Positions 15,586 through 24,077 of a stretch of 43,103 nt of DNA are shown piece by piece. Every line of letters begins with the position of its first letter. The first letter of the stretch is position 1. Position numbers and translations under genes: made by a program. The notes under the pieces were generated by a model. It made no database searches and was not told the DNA's origin. It saw only the letters and a list, made by a program, of their open reading frames with translations. This DNA is from a virus, in IMG/VR virus record IMGVR_UViG_3300032284_001121, positions 1 through 43,103 of that record; one strand, given 5' to 3'.

Positions 15586-16890
15586 TCAGTACTTCCAGTC
15601 CGTCATGAGCCCAAACTCCTTGAGCATGGGGATCTGCTTCTTGCAGCGCTCACCCACGTCATCACGCACGTTGATGCTCTCAGGGATGTCGATGCACTTG
15701 ACCAGGTCATAAGCCTCCTCGCAGGCTTCGCTGACCGTCTCGCCCAGGCCACAGGCCACGGCGACATAGTCACCGGCTGTCACGAGGCATTCGATCTCTT
15801 TGACCTCGCCGTCCATCATGTGCGGGGCCTTGCCCACCATGACTTCGCACAGGTGCAGGTGCTCGTTGCCGTTCATGCCGTAGATCGGGTAGCCGCTATG
15901 ATCTTTGCCGGTGGTCTTGGACTTGGGATAGTCGCCGATCGGGATCACGATGCCTGTGCACACGTCGTTGGAGACTTTGAGGGTGTCCTTGCCCTCGAGC
16001 AAGTCGCACATCCACTGCACCGGTGAGCCTTGGTGCAGCGACATCTGGATATTGAACAGAGGCCAGCCTGGCCGGGTGGTCCACTCAAGTGGCCGGGGCT
16101 GCCCGTCTTCATCGATGATGAAGGCCAGGTCCACATAGCCAGTGTGGCCGATGTAGGCCAGGTAGTCCTCGAACTTGGACAGCGTGTCTTTGAACAGCTT
16201 GGACTTTTTGACGTACTTGAGCACAGTGCCCTGCTCACCGGTGTTGCAGCCGTAGTTGCTGCTCATGAGCTTCTTGTGCTCCCAGTTCTCGCAAATGTGC
16301 TGAGAGAAACCGTTGGGTCCCATCCAGCCGCCCACAGCGACCTCGATGCCGGGCACAAACTCTTGCAGGATGAAGTCGAGCTTGTTTTTGCCCTTGGCTT
16401 TCCAACGCTCCAGCATGAACACCATGTCGGCCGCAGAAGACGCGACGTAGGACAGCGCTTTGTCCGCGTCGCCGCTGGGCTTGGACACGTACCGCTTGGG
16501 GTTGGCCTTGACGAAGTCTATGGCTTCGTTGTAGGTGTGAAACTCTCTGGACGGCATCACGTTGAGCCCGGCGCGCTTCATCACGTCCATGCCGTAGTCG
16601 CGGTCCAGCTCGAGTTTGGCGCCCAGCATGTTCGTGCCGAAGATCGGATACCCGTCTTCGTTGTACTTCTCAAGCTCGCGCATCTCGTAGGCGTTGTCCG
16701 AGAGCACGGTGATGTCGGCCCACTTCATGTGTGGCTGCCAGAAGTTTACGCGCTCGATCAGGCCACGGGCGATCTTGGAGGGTTCGCCGTTGTGCTTGCG
16801 AATCCACTGCTTGACCTCGTGACCCTCCAAGAGGCAGCGCAGGCCGAAGTCAACCAGGGCGCCAGCGGGATCGATAAGTAAGATTTTCAT
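15586..16890 (-). CDS. ATP-grasp enzyme resembling phosphoribosylamine-glycine ligase (PurD)
   Basis: 434 aa, the length of bacterial PurD. The N-terminus MKILLIDPAGALVDFGLRCL takes the place of the usual GxGGREHA loop. The ATP-grasp core is visible (RYVSKPSGDADKA; FILQEFVPGIEVAVGGW; YVDLAFIIDEDGQPRPLEW), and the C-terminal domain is GARS-like (VTAGDYVAVACGLGETVSEACEEAY ... INVRDDVGER). PurD makes glycinamide ribonucleotide in purine synthesis; whether this copy uses the same substrates is uncertain given the divergent N-terminus. Its place inside the tail/ejection block, overlapping the upstream ejection-protein gene by ATGA, is unusual for a metabolic gene and leaves open a structural or modifying role. 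Confidence 0.75.
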   Translation of the reverse strand: MKILLIDPAGALVDFGLRCLLEGHEVKQWIRKHNGEPSKIARGLIERVNFWQPHMKWADITVLSDNAYEMRELEKYNEDGYPIFGTNMLGAKLELDRDYGMDVMKRAGLNVMPSREFHTYNEAIDFVKANPKRYVSKPSGDADKALSYVASSAADMVFMLERWKAKGKNKLDFILQEFVPGIEVAVGGWMGPNGFSQHICENWEHKKLMSSNYGCNTGEQGTVLKYVKKSKLFKDTLSKFEDYLAYIGHTGYVDLAFIIDEDGQPRPLEWTTRPGWPLFNIQMSLHQGSPVQWMCDLLEGKDTLKVSNDVCTGIVIPIGDYPKSKTTGKDHSGYPIYGMNGNEHLHLCEVMVGKAPHMMDGEVKEIECLVTAGDYVAVACGLGETVSEACEEAYDLVKCIDIPESINVRDDVGERCKKQIPMLKEFGLMTDWKY

Positions 16891-19166
16891 TCTGATACCG
16901 CCATACCGCCCAGAGCCCCTGCCACACGGCCAGAGATCAGGACGCCCAGTTGATTGATCTGTTTTCTCGTCGGTGTCTTGCCCATCAGTTGCACAGCCTT
17001 TGCGACGTCTGCATCCAGCTTGGCGATTTGACTGGCATCCATGAGTTTGCCGTACTCGAGCATTGGCTTGAGTTTATCCCAGTTGTTGCCCAGATTGGCA
17101 GGGGATGATCGCGACATGTACTGACGGATTGCGTCTGGCATGGCCTGGCGACCTGCGTCGTCCATGAGCGCGCCGATGGTCTGGATATTCTTCTTGCTGC
17201 CCGATGACAGCACCTTCTCCAGGGTCTCACCCTCGAACTTGCCAGCGTTGATCACAGTGGAGATGCGCTTCTCGTAGGCTGATGCCTGAGAGCGCACATT
17301 CTCGAGTGCCTTGGTCTTGGCCTCACCAATTGCTACATCCCGTGCGCGCAGCTTCTCGGGGGTCAGCTTAGCTTCGCCAGTTGCAACACCTTTGGCCGCG
17401 CCCTCGGCCTTGGCCGTAAAGTCTTTGAGGTTCGTGAGGAACTCTTGGCCGTGGGTCTCGATACCCGCTGCCTTCATCCACTCTTTGTTCTTGGGGTTGC
17501 TCAGCCACTGCTCCACCTTGGCAGGATTACCGCCGAGGTTGTACAGCTCGTTGTTCACGTGCTGTTTGGCCAAGCGCTGCACAGTGGCCATATCGCCACC
17601 AAGCGCGTTTTTCAAATCTTCCACGGACTGCGTGGACTTGAATAGGGTTTTCCCTACCCCTTGTGGGTCGGTGGTCAGCTTGCCGCGAATCTTGTTGCTG
17701 GTGTCGGTGATGCTGGAAATTTGGCTTTCGACAAACGACTCCAACTTCTTTGACCCTTCACGATACGATTGCTTGGCTGCGCTGCCAGCAGGCGCCCAGT
17801 TGTATAGACCCTCGGTGATCATCTGTTTCATGTCCAACGCCAACTGTTTGCCGATGGCGTCATACCCCTCAGCAGGACGACCTTTGGCAGCTTCGCCTAG
17901 TTTGCGCACGACGTTGTCGATACCCTTAATGTCCAGCGGCTGCTTGATGATTTGGGTCTCGGGGTATGGTTCAGTGACTTGGACCTTACGGACGCCTTGC
18001 AGATCATCAAGGACAGCACGGACAGCCTTCTCTTCGTCAGCGGTTAGCGCGCGCACACCTTTGCCCATTTCCTCGGTGGGAGTAAGCAGCCCTTCGAGCT
18101 TGCCTATGGTTGATTTGCCCTGCTCAGACAACTGCCATGGGCGGCCAGCAGCCTGCTCAGAGCGAGCAAAGTCAATGTAGTCTTTGAACAAGGTTTCGTA
18201 TTCAGTGGACCGTTCGGTCTTCAGTGCGTCAAGGCGCTGATTCAGGATAGTCTGAGCCTCGCCACCCAACTCGCTTGGGCTGACAGGTGTCAGATTCGAC
18301 ACCTCGGCAGCAGCCTGGTTGGTGGCCTGCTGCTCCGCAGCCTTGGCCTTGGAGAGTTCACCGCGCATCGCGGCAACACGGGCGCGCTGTTGCTCCAGGC
18401 CAGCTTGGTACTTGGCCTCAATGGCAGCCTTCTGAGCCTCGGCTTCAGTGCGTGCACCGGCTACCGCAGTACCGGCGCCACGTTTGGCAGCTTCACCAAC
18501 AACAGTTTCTGCTGCACGGCCTTGAGGTGTGCCGGCCAGAATAGCTTGACGTGCTGCGTCTGTCAGTGACTCAGTCGGCTTGGCCGACAGGGCTTGCAGA
18601 CCTGCGCGAATTCTGTACGGCAGCGCACTGAACAGTGCAGCGCCCACTCGTTCAGTTGCAGGGGTCACAGCCCTGGAGATGTTTTGAGTGACCGCTTGAC
18701 CGCCGGGCATAGGCGCCATGCCGGCCAGCATCTGAGTGCCTGGGCCAAACCCGATGTCCTTGGCCGCCTGGCTTGCCAGACCACCGAAGAAACCCAACGG
18801 TATAGCAGCAGCACCGCCGGCGACAGCGCCAGGCACACCGCCACCAAACATAGCGCCCAGACCAGCACCAACTGGAGCGGCCATCGCCGCGCTCTCTGTA
18901 CCCGCTGCCAAGTAAGCAGGGACACCGGAGAACTCAGCAGGACGAGTCCGTCCGAACTGTTGCTCGAGCTCTTGCTGCTTGGCCACATCTGCCGCACCTC
19001 GTGGACGAATGCCACGAGGAGGCACAAATGCAGCTTTGGTCAAGTCTTGAGGAGGGGCAGCGGGGGCAGCGGGGGCAGCCTTTTGCGATGCCATCCATTC
19101 TTCGGGCGACATGCCGGCAGCGGCCGCGTCTTTATTTTGCGATGCCAACCATTCTTCAGGACTCAT
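16887..19166 (-). CDS. Large internal virion (ejection) protein
   Basis: 759 aa. It begins with a duplicated peptide, SPEEWLASQ and SPEEWMASQ (residues 2-27, 18 aa apart), then a Pro/Ala linker, a glycine/alanine-rich hydrophobic stretch (about 95-145: GLGAMFGGGVPGAVAGG) that could insert in membrane, and a very long helical, Lys/Glu/Ala-rich body. This composition fits podovirus ejection proteins that leave the capsid with the DNA and cross the cell envelope. No lysozyme or transglycosylase motif is visible. The start overlaps the upstream gene by TAATG. Confidence 0.75.
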   Translation of the reverse strand: MSPEEWLASQNKDAAAAGMSPEEWMASQKAAPAAPAAPPQDLTKAAFVPPRGIRPRGAADVAKQQELEQQFGRTRPAEFSGVPAYLAAGTESAAMAAPVGAGLGAMFGGGVPGAVAGGAAAIPLGFFGGLASQAAKDIGFGPGTQMLAGMAPMPGGQAVTQNISRAVTPATERVGAALFSALPYRIRAGLQALSAKPTESLTDAARQAILAGTPQGRAAETVVGEAAKRGAGTAVAGARTEAEAQKAAIEAKYQAGLEQQRARVAAMRGELSKAKAAEQQATNQAAAEVSNLTPVSPSELGGEAQTILNQRLDALKTERSTEYETLFKDYIDFARSEQAAGRPWQLSEQGKSTIGKLEGLLTPTEEMGKGVRALTADEEKAVRAVLDDLQGVRKVQVTEPYPETQIIKQPLDIKGIDNVVRKLGEAAKGRPAEGYDAIGKQLALDMKQMITEGLYNWAPAGSAAKQSYREGSKKLESFVESQISSITDTSNKIRGKLTTDPQGVGKTLFKSTQSVEDLKNALGGDMATVQRLAKQHVNNELYNLGGNPAKVEQWLSNPKNKEWMKAAGIETHGQEFLTNLKDFTAKAEGAAKGVATGEAKLTPEKLRARDVAIGEAKTKALENVRSQASAYEKRISTVINAGKFEGETLEKVLSSGSKKNIQTIGALMDDAGRQAMPDAIRQYMSRSSPANLGNNWDKLKPMLEYGKLMDASQIAKLDADVAKAVQLMGKTPTRKQINQLGVLISGRVAGALGGMAVSE

Positions 19167-21010
19167 TATTTGACCCCCATTGCAGCTTTATAGGAGTTCC
19201 ATTGTGCGTCTGTCATACCGGCAGGACGAGTGTAGCTTTTGCCACCTACATCTACGCTCTCAGCAGCGCCACTCTTTTCCTGCATGTACTCTTTGATTGA
19301 CTTGCCCTTGTTTTTCGCGGCAACGATGTCTTCAGGCTCAAACGGAATGGACTTGTCGAGCTTCTCGAACACGTCGCGAATAAGCTCTTTTTGCTCATCT
19401 GGGATGGCAGGGTTGGCCATGACCACGTCGGTACGTTCACGAGCTTGGGCTTTAAGGTCGGCCAGCGTGAGCAGCTTGGTCGAGATGCTGTCGCTAGGCA
19501 GCCATCGCAGTTTGTCCTGGTAGGCGTTGATCTGAGTCTGGCCGGGCTTGTAGCCACCCGACTCAATAATCGCCAGTGCTTGGCCGACGTTGGACGCCGC
19601 GATGCCATACTGACGTTCTGCGTCGGCGGTTAGCTTGCCTGCGATGGTGTTGAGAGGGGCATCGAAGAAACCGGTGCTGGCTTTTTTGGAACCAAAAATA
19701 CCACCGGAGACCGTGATTGGCATCGATGCAATGATGTTCATTGAGCGACCTAGTTCTTTGGTTGCGCCAATAATCTGCTCACCGCGTGCACGCTCCATCG
19801 CAGCACCCTTAGTGGCTGGATGCTTGAGACCCTCGTTCCACTCAGTGAACGACGGAATCTTGGTTTCAGGTGTGCCTGCCAGTTTCATCTTGCTGACAGA
19901 TTCTTTGTAGTCGTCTTGCAATCGCTTATCGCGGTCAAGTGTCAACTGCTCGACCTTGCCGCGCATGTTAGATGCGTATGCTTGAGCGCGTTCTTGACCA
20001 ATCTGCGCTTGGACGCGCTGGTTTTCCAAAGCGACTTTTGAAGTCTTGGACCAATCATCAATGAAGGGTTTGGCCTGCTCGTACGGCATATTGACAAGCT
20101 GCTGCTGCATCGGATTCAAAGGTGCACCGCTGGTCAGCATCTGCATTTTGAATCGCTCAAACGACGGCTTGTCTTTGACAGCCAACGATACTGTTTGAAC
20201 AAGTTTTAATCCATTGTCGGCGTTTTTAATTTGCTCGCCCTGCATTTGAACTTGTTCTTTGTTGGCTGTGGCCAAGTGCTGCATTGCAGGCACAAGGTCT
20301 TTCATAGCAGCATCACCCTCAGCAATCATGCCTGCGTCGTACAAACCTCTTGCGTAATTGGCGCGCTGACCAAGCAGCGCATCCATCATTGCCATTGGGG
20401 TCTGGGCGGCCGGAGCAGCACTTGGAGATGTGTATGCTTGTGCTTGCTGATTGTGCAGTTGTTCTGCGTACTGGGTAGCTGCTTGAGGTGTATCAAACAC
20501 TCCCAAATTTTTGCCAGTCTTGCGATAGTTTGCAATCGCTTCTTTGTCAGACATGATGCGGCCATCGTCCGATACCGTAGGAATCAGGACTTCTTTGCCG
20601 TCAACCCCGATCGACATGGACCGAACAGTGCTGATAGAGCCGTCTTTATTCTTTACAACCGGTCTGGTTGAAAGATCAATGTTGCCGGGTTGTACGAGGC
20701 CGGGAATGGCTGCAACAGGTGCTGCCATGGTTGTCGGAGCAGCACCGCCGCCCATAGCGCCCATAACAGCACTTGGAGCAGCAGGAGCGCCGCCACGGGT
20801 CTGTTCCCAAACTTGTTGCGCTTTGGCTTGACGAGCTTGCGCTTGTTGAGCGGCCGCCATCTCTTGTTGCAATTGTTGCGTTTGCGCCTGACGATACCCT
20901 GCAAGTTGCTGAGCCTCGACAATTTGTTGACGGGTCAGTTGCTGGGTAAGTTCGCCTTGCTGTTGGCCTTGAATCGCGCCAAAGATGTCGGCGTATCCTG
21001 GATTAGCCAT
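19166..21010 (-). CDS. Internal virion protein with conserved phage module
   Basis: 614 aa. The N-terminal 70 residues are a Gln-rich helix ([20 protein letters not shown]). Residues about 110-195 form a module seen in many unrelated phage virion proteins: [20 protein letters not shown] ... [15 protein letters not shown] ... [20 protein letters not shown]. The remainder is mostly helical, ending in [19 protein letters not shown], similar in flavour to the SPEEW peptides that start the next protein. AAGGAT precedes ATG 21010. It is likely an ejected or capsid-core protein acting with its neighbours. Confidence 0.75.
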   Translation of the reverse strand: MANPGYADIFGAIQGQQQGELTQQLTRQQIVEAQQLAGYRQAQTQQLQQEMAAAQQAQARQAKAQQVWEQTRGGAPAAPSAVMGAMGGGAAPTTMAAPVAAIPGLVQPGNIDLSTRPVVKNKDGSISTVRSMSIGVDGKEVLIPTVSDDGRIMSDKEAIANYRKTGKNLGVFDTPQAATQYAEQLHNQQAQAYTSPSAAPAAQTPMAMMDALLGQRANYARGLYDAGMIAEGDAAMKDLVPAMQHLATANKEQVQMQGEQIKNADNGLKLVQTVSLAVKDKPSFERFKMQMLTSGAPLNPMQQQLVNMPYEQAKPFIDDWSKTSKVALENQRVQAQIGQERAQAYASNMRGKVEQLTLDRDKRLQDDYKESVSKMKLAGTPETKIPSFTEWNEGLKHPATKGAAMERARGEQIIGATKELGRSMNIIASMPITVSGGIFGSKKASTGFFDAPLNTIAGKLTADAERQYGIAASNVGQALAIIESGGYKPGQTQINAYQDKLRWLPSDSISTKLLTLADLKAQARERTDVVMANPAIPDEQKELIRDVFEKLDKSIPFEPEDIVAAKNKGKSIKEYMQEKSGAAESVDVGGKSYTRPAGMTDAQWNSYKAAMGVK

Positions 21011-21019
21011 AGTTGATCC

Positions 21020-21967
21020 TTAGCCGAACAGGCTGTAAAGGTTGGGTGCTGCCCCAGCGCCACCGCCGCCACCGCCGAACAGGTTGTATGCGCCAGTGCC
21101 AGCGCCTACCAAGCCCATCATTGGAGAACCGACAGGCTGTGACCCGCCCTGAAGAGCAGCCAAGTTCGAGAGTTGTTGTTGATACTGCTGGCCGCCGTAG
21201 CCAGCTAGTGCGGCAGCCATCGAGCCAGATCCGCCAAAGCCTTCGGCACGGCCTTTACGCTGAACGGCGCGCAGACCAGCCTGATAACCAGGCAATGACT
21301 CGACTTGCGACGGGTTTGCCATAAGTTGCTGCATCTGTTGAGCGTAGTTCTGCTGCTGAGCCTGACGTTGCGATTGGGCTTGGTATTGCTGCAAGCCGCC
21401 TGCAAGTTGGAGGCCGCCAAGACTTTGTCTCAGCCATGACGGCATACCGCCGCCACCAGCGCCTGCCGCACCGCCGCCACCAGCACCTAGATTACCAAAT
21501 TGACGACGGAGCATTTCCTGAATGGAACTGCCACCACCAGCACCAAAGCCGCCAGTCAGTCCAGCACCTGCGCCTTCCATGCCTGCACCACCGAGGCCAG
21601 AACCAGCAGCGCTGCCGCCAAACAGATCGTAGCCGCCGCCATATCCGCCAGCAGTCAAACCCGCACCAAAGCCGTCCATGCCTGCGCCGCCTAGACCAGA
21701 GCCAGCAGTGCCAAAACTGATACCTCCGGCGCCGCCCATATCGGCCCCTGCGCCCAGAGCACCCATCGTGCCGCCGTAACCGCCCAGACCACCACCTAAA
21801 GCGCCCGAGAGAAAGTTGCCGCCCGTGGCCGCGCTACCCAAACCGCCGGCCAAAGCACCACCTGCCACACTGGCGGCAGTGCCTTCAAGGCCAAGCGCGG
21901 CGCCAAGAGGACCGCCGGCAAAAAACCCCAGTGCTGCTGGAAGCAGATTACCAAGACTAAAACCCAT
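21020..21967 (-). CDS. Glycine-rich internal virion protein
   Basis: 315 aa; the first ~175 residues are almost entirely Gly, Ala, Leu and Ser with approximate repeats (GSGLGGAGMDGFGAGLTAGG and GSGLGGAGMEGAGAGLTGG, about 108-142). The C-terminal half is Gln-rich and helical and carries LPGYQAGLRAVQRKGRAEG and GSGSMAAALAGYGG, a pattern repeatedly found in small podovirus ejection proteins. The glycine-rich part may form flexible or membrane-active segments. It is the first of three consecutive internal virion genes in this transcript. Confidence 0.72.
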   Translation of the reverse strand: MGFSLGNLLPAALGFFAGGPLGAALGLEGTAASVAGGALAGGLGSAATGGNFLSGALGGGLGGYGGTMGALGAGADMGGAGGISFGTAGSGLGGAGMDGFGAGLTAGGYGGGYDLFGGSAAGSGLGGAGMEGAGAGLTGGFGAGGGSSIQEMLRRQFGNLGAGGGGAAGAGGGGMPSWLRQSLGGLQLAGGLQQYQAQSQRQAQQQNYAQQMQQLMANPSQVESLPGYQAGLRAVQRKGRAEGFGGSGSMAAALAGYGGQQYQQQLSNLAALQGGSQPVGSPMMGLVGAGTGAYNLFGGGGGGAGAAPNLYSLFG

Positions 21968-21981
21968 AATATTCTCCTATC

Positions 21982-22022
21982 GTCGGCACTTTCCGACATT
22001 CTACCGAACCCATAGGATTCGG
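21982..22022 (-). other. Two short hairpins between tail fibre and ejection genes
   Basis: In the 61-nt gap, CCGAA (22004-22008)/TTCGG (22018-22022) and GTCGG (21982-21986)/CCGAC (21993-21997) can each form a stem. No T-tract follows on the leftward strand, so they are not good terminators. They could be mRNA processing or stabilising structures just ahead of the ribosome site AGGAG of the glycine-rich protein. Confidence 0.35.
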
Positions 22023-22028
22023 CAACCT

Positions 22029-24077
22029 TTACTCAAGCAGCAAAATGTTGTTTGGTACATATTGAGTCATGAGCCAATTTGTACCATCTGACACCAAAGT
22101 ACATTGGTCGCCAGCACTTGCCAACAAAATAGATGTTCCTGCCGAACCGCCCACAATTGGGACGACGTTGCTGGACGCAGAAACCACGGTCTGAGCCTGG
22201 TAGTTCTGGAAATGCAAAACTCGTCCCGAATAACTCGAGGCAGTCGGCAATGTCGCAGTACAAGTCGATCCTGACTTGTTGTTGATCAGCCAGAGGTCAG
22301 TAGCAGCAACTGTAAAGTCAGCCGTCTTGGTGACAGGTGCAGAAACCGCTTGTTTGTTGTTGAACGTGTTCCAGTCCGTGCTGCTCAGGTAACCGTTGGT
22401 GCTGGTTGTGGCCTGTGAGATGACCAGGTGGCTACCTGTTGTGCCCGAGCCAGACAACGGGGCATCAGCGGTAACGGCCGTTAGGTAGGACCCGGCAGGC
22501 TGTTTGTTGTTGAACGTGTTCCAGTCAGTCGAAGTAAGGTATCCGCTGACTGAAGTGGTTGCGGCAGCCATGCTGATGGCAGGCGTCGTGCCACCCGAAG
22601 ACACCACCGGTGCTGTACCAGTCACCGAGGTGACCGTTCCAGATCCTTTATTGTTAAACGTGTTCCAGTCAGTCGATGTCAGATAGCCGTTAGTTGACGT
22701 GGTGGCTTGGGTAATGCTTAATGTTCCGGCAGAATAAGCCAGAGGCGCACTGATCGTGGCAGCAGCAAGAGCCGTACCGTTACCATACAACACACCAGTA
22801 ATGCTAGTGGTCAACGTCAGCGAGGGGGTAGCGCCACCACTTGATGTGCCTGCAAACCCATTGCTTGATGCAACAGCAACTGATGTAACGTAAGTGCCAG
22901 CAGGCTGTTTACTGTTAAATGTAGACCAGTCAGTCGAGGTGAGGTATCCGTTTGCGCTGGCACTGGCAGCCGCCATGCTGATTGCGGGAGTTGCACCACC
23001 GGAGGAAACAACGGGCGCTGTACCAGTAACTGATGTGACCGTTCCTTGAGGGTTAGCCGCAGTCGTGATACTGGTAACACGTCCGTAGGTGTCAATTGTT
23101 ATGACTGGCACTAGCGTTGATGAGCCAGTTGTTCCAGGCGTGGCAACACCACTTGCAAGATCAATAGCTGGAGTTGTGCCTCCTGAAGACGTAATGCGTC
23201 CAGAAGTCCCAGTGACAGAGGTCACATATGTGCCTGCTGGTTGTTTGCCGTTGAACGTGTTCCAGTCAGTTGAAGTCAGATAACCGTTGACCGATGCACT
23301 GGCCGCCGCCATAGAAATGGCCGGTGTTGTGCCGCCGGATGAAACGACTGGAGCCGTTCCTGTCACTGATGTGACGTATGTGCCAGCAGGCTGCTTACCG
23401 TTAAACGTGGTCCAGTCGGCTGCGCTTAACGCGCCGCGATTGGTCGCTGAGGCTGTAGGCACGTTCAACGTGATGACTGGTGTTGTCGTGCCATTCGCGA
23501 CACTCGAACTGAGGTCTGTGCCGGTTGTACCCAATGTGAGCGCGGCCACCGAGGTGACTGTGCCAGAACCTTTACCGTTGAACGTGTTCCAGTCAGTCGA
23601 GGTCAAATAGCCGCTGACCGATGTGGTAGCTGCGGGCATGGAGATGTTGGGCGCCGTGCCGCCCGATGACGCAACCGGGGCTGTGGCAGTTACAGCAGTT
23701 ATTGTTCCACTTGCAGGTGTCGACCATGTGGGAGATCCTGTGCCGCCAGACGTCAGCACTTGACCTGACGATCCTACAGGTGAGAACGCAACAGTCGAGC
23801 CTGTACCGTAGGCAATGCTGCCAGCAGTCGGCGTGCCAATGTTGTTCAGGATCGCATAGGTGGTCTGGTTCAAGTGGTAATACTGATTTGCCGTACCACC
23901 TTGCAACCCACCCAGCGAGTTGTGTTGGATCGCGCTGCCGCCACCGTTGGCGTTGATAAACTGCGCAAGGTCAAGAAACCACTTCAGCCAGATCGGATTG
24001 AACTGGCCTTTGCGCGTTGCTTCGTCAACAACAACCGGGTCCGCATACGTCGGTGGCGGCTGGAACTGGGTTGTCAT
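22029..24077 (-). CDS. Tail fibre with seven GYLTSTDWNTFN repeats
   Basis: 682 aa. The N-terminus (NPIWLKWFLDLAQFINANGG, then HNSLGGLQGGTANQYYHLNQ) is a virion attachment type found in phage fibres. From about residue 155 the protein is built from a repeated unit of about 50-70 residues, each with GYLTSTDWNTFNxK followed by VTSVTGTAPVVSSGGTTPAI; I count seven copies of the core, the second degenerate (GALSAADWTTFNGK). A distinct C-terminal domain begins near KTADFTVAATDLWL and may be the receptor tip. Overlaps the nozzle gene by ATGA. Confidence 0.8.
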   Translation of the reverse strand: MTTQFQPPPTYADPVVVDEATRKGQFNPIWLKWFLDLAQFINANGGGSAIQHNSLGGLQGGTANQYYHLNQTTYAILNNIGTPTAGSIAYGTGSTVAFSPVGSSGQVLTSGGTGSPTWSTPASGTITAVTATAPVASSGGTAPNISMPAATTSVSGYLTSTDWNTFNGKGSGTVTSVAALTLGTTGTDLSSSVANGTTTPVITLNVPTASATNRGALSAADWTTFNGKQPAGTYVTSVTGTAPVVSSGGTTPAISMAAASASVNGYLTSTDWNTFNGKQPAGTYVTSVTGTSGRITSSGGTTPAIDLASGVATPGTTGSSTLVPVITIDTYGRVTSITTAANPQGTVTSVTGTAPVVSSGGATPAISMAAASASANGYLTSTDWSTFNSKQPAGTYVTSVAVASSNGFAGTSSGGATPSLTLTTSITGVLYGNGTALAAATISAPLAYSAGTLSITQATTSTNGYLTSTDWNTFNNKGSGTVTSVTGTAPVVSSGGTTPAISMAAATTSVSGYLTSTDWNTFNNKQPAGSYLTAVTADAPLSGSGTTGSHLVISQATTSTNGYLSSTDWNTFNNKQAVSAPVTKTADFTVAATDLWLINNKSGSTCTATLPTASSYSGRVLHFQNYQAQTVVSASSNVVPIVGGSAGTSILLASAGDQCTLVSDGTNWLMTQYVPNNILLLE

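Noticed and set aside
22300-23700. Regular repeats that could suggest a CRISPR array
   Set aside because: They are in-frame imperfect repeats of a tail-fibre gene, with units far longer than CRISPR repeats and no unique spacers.
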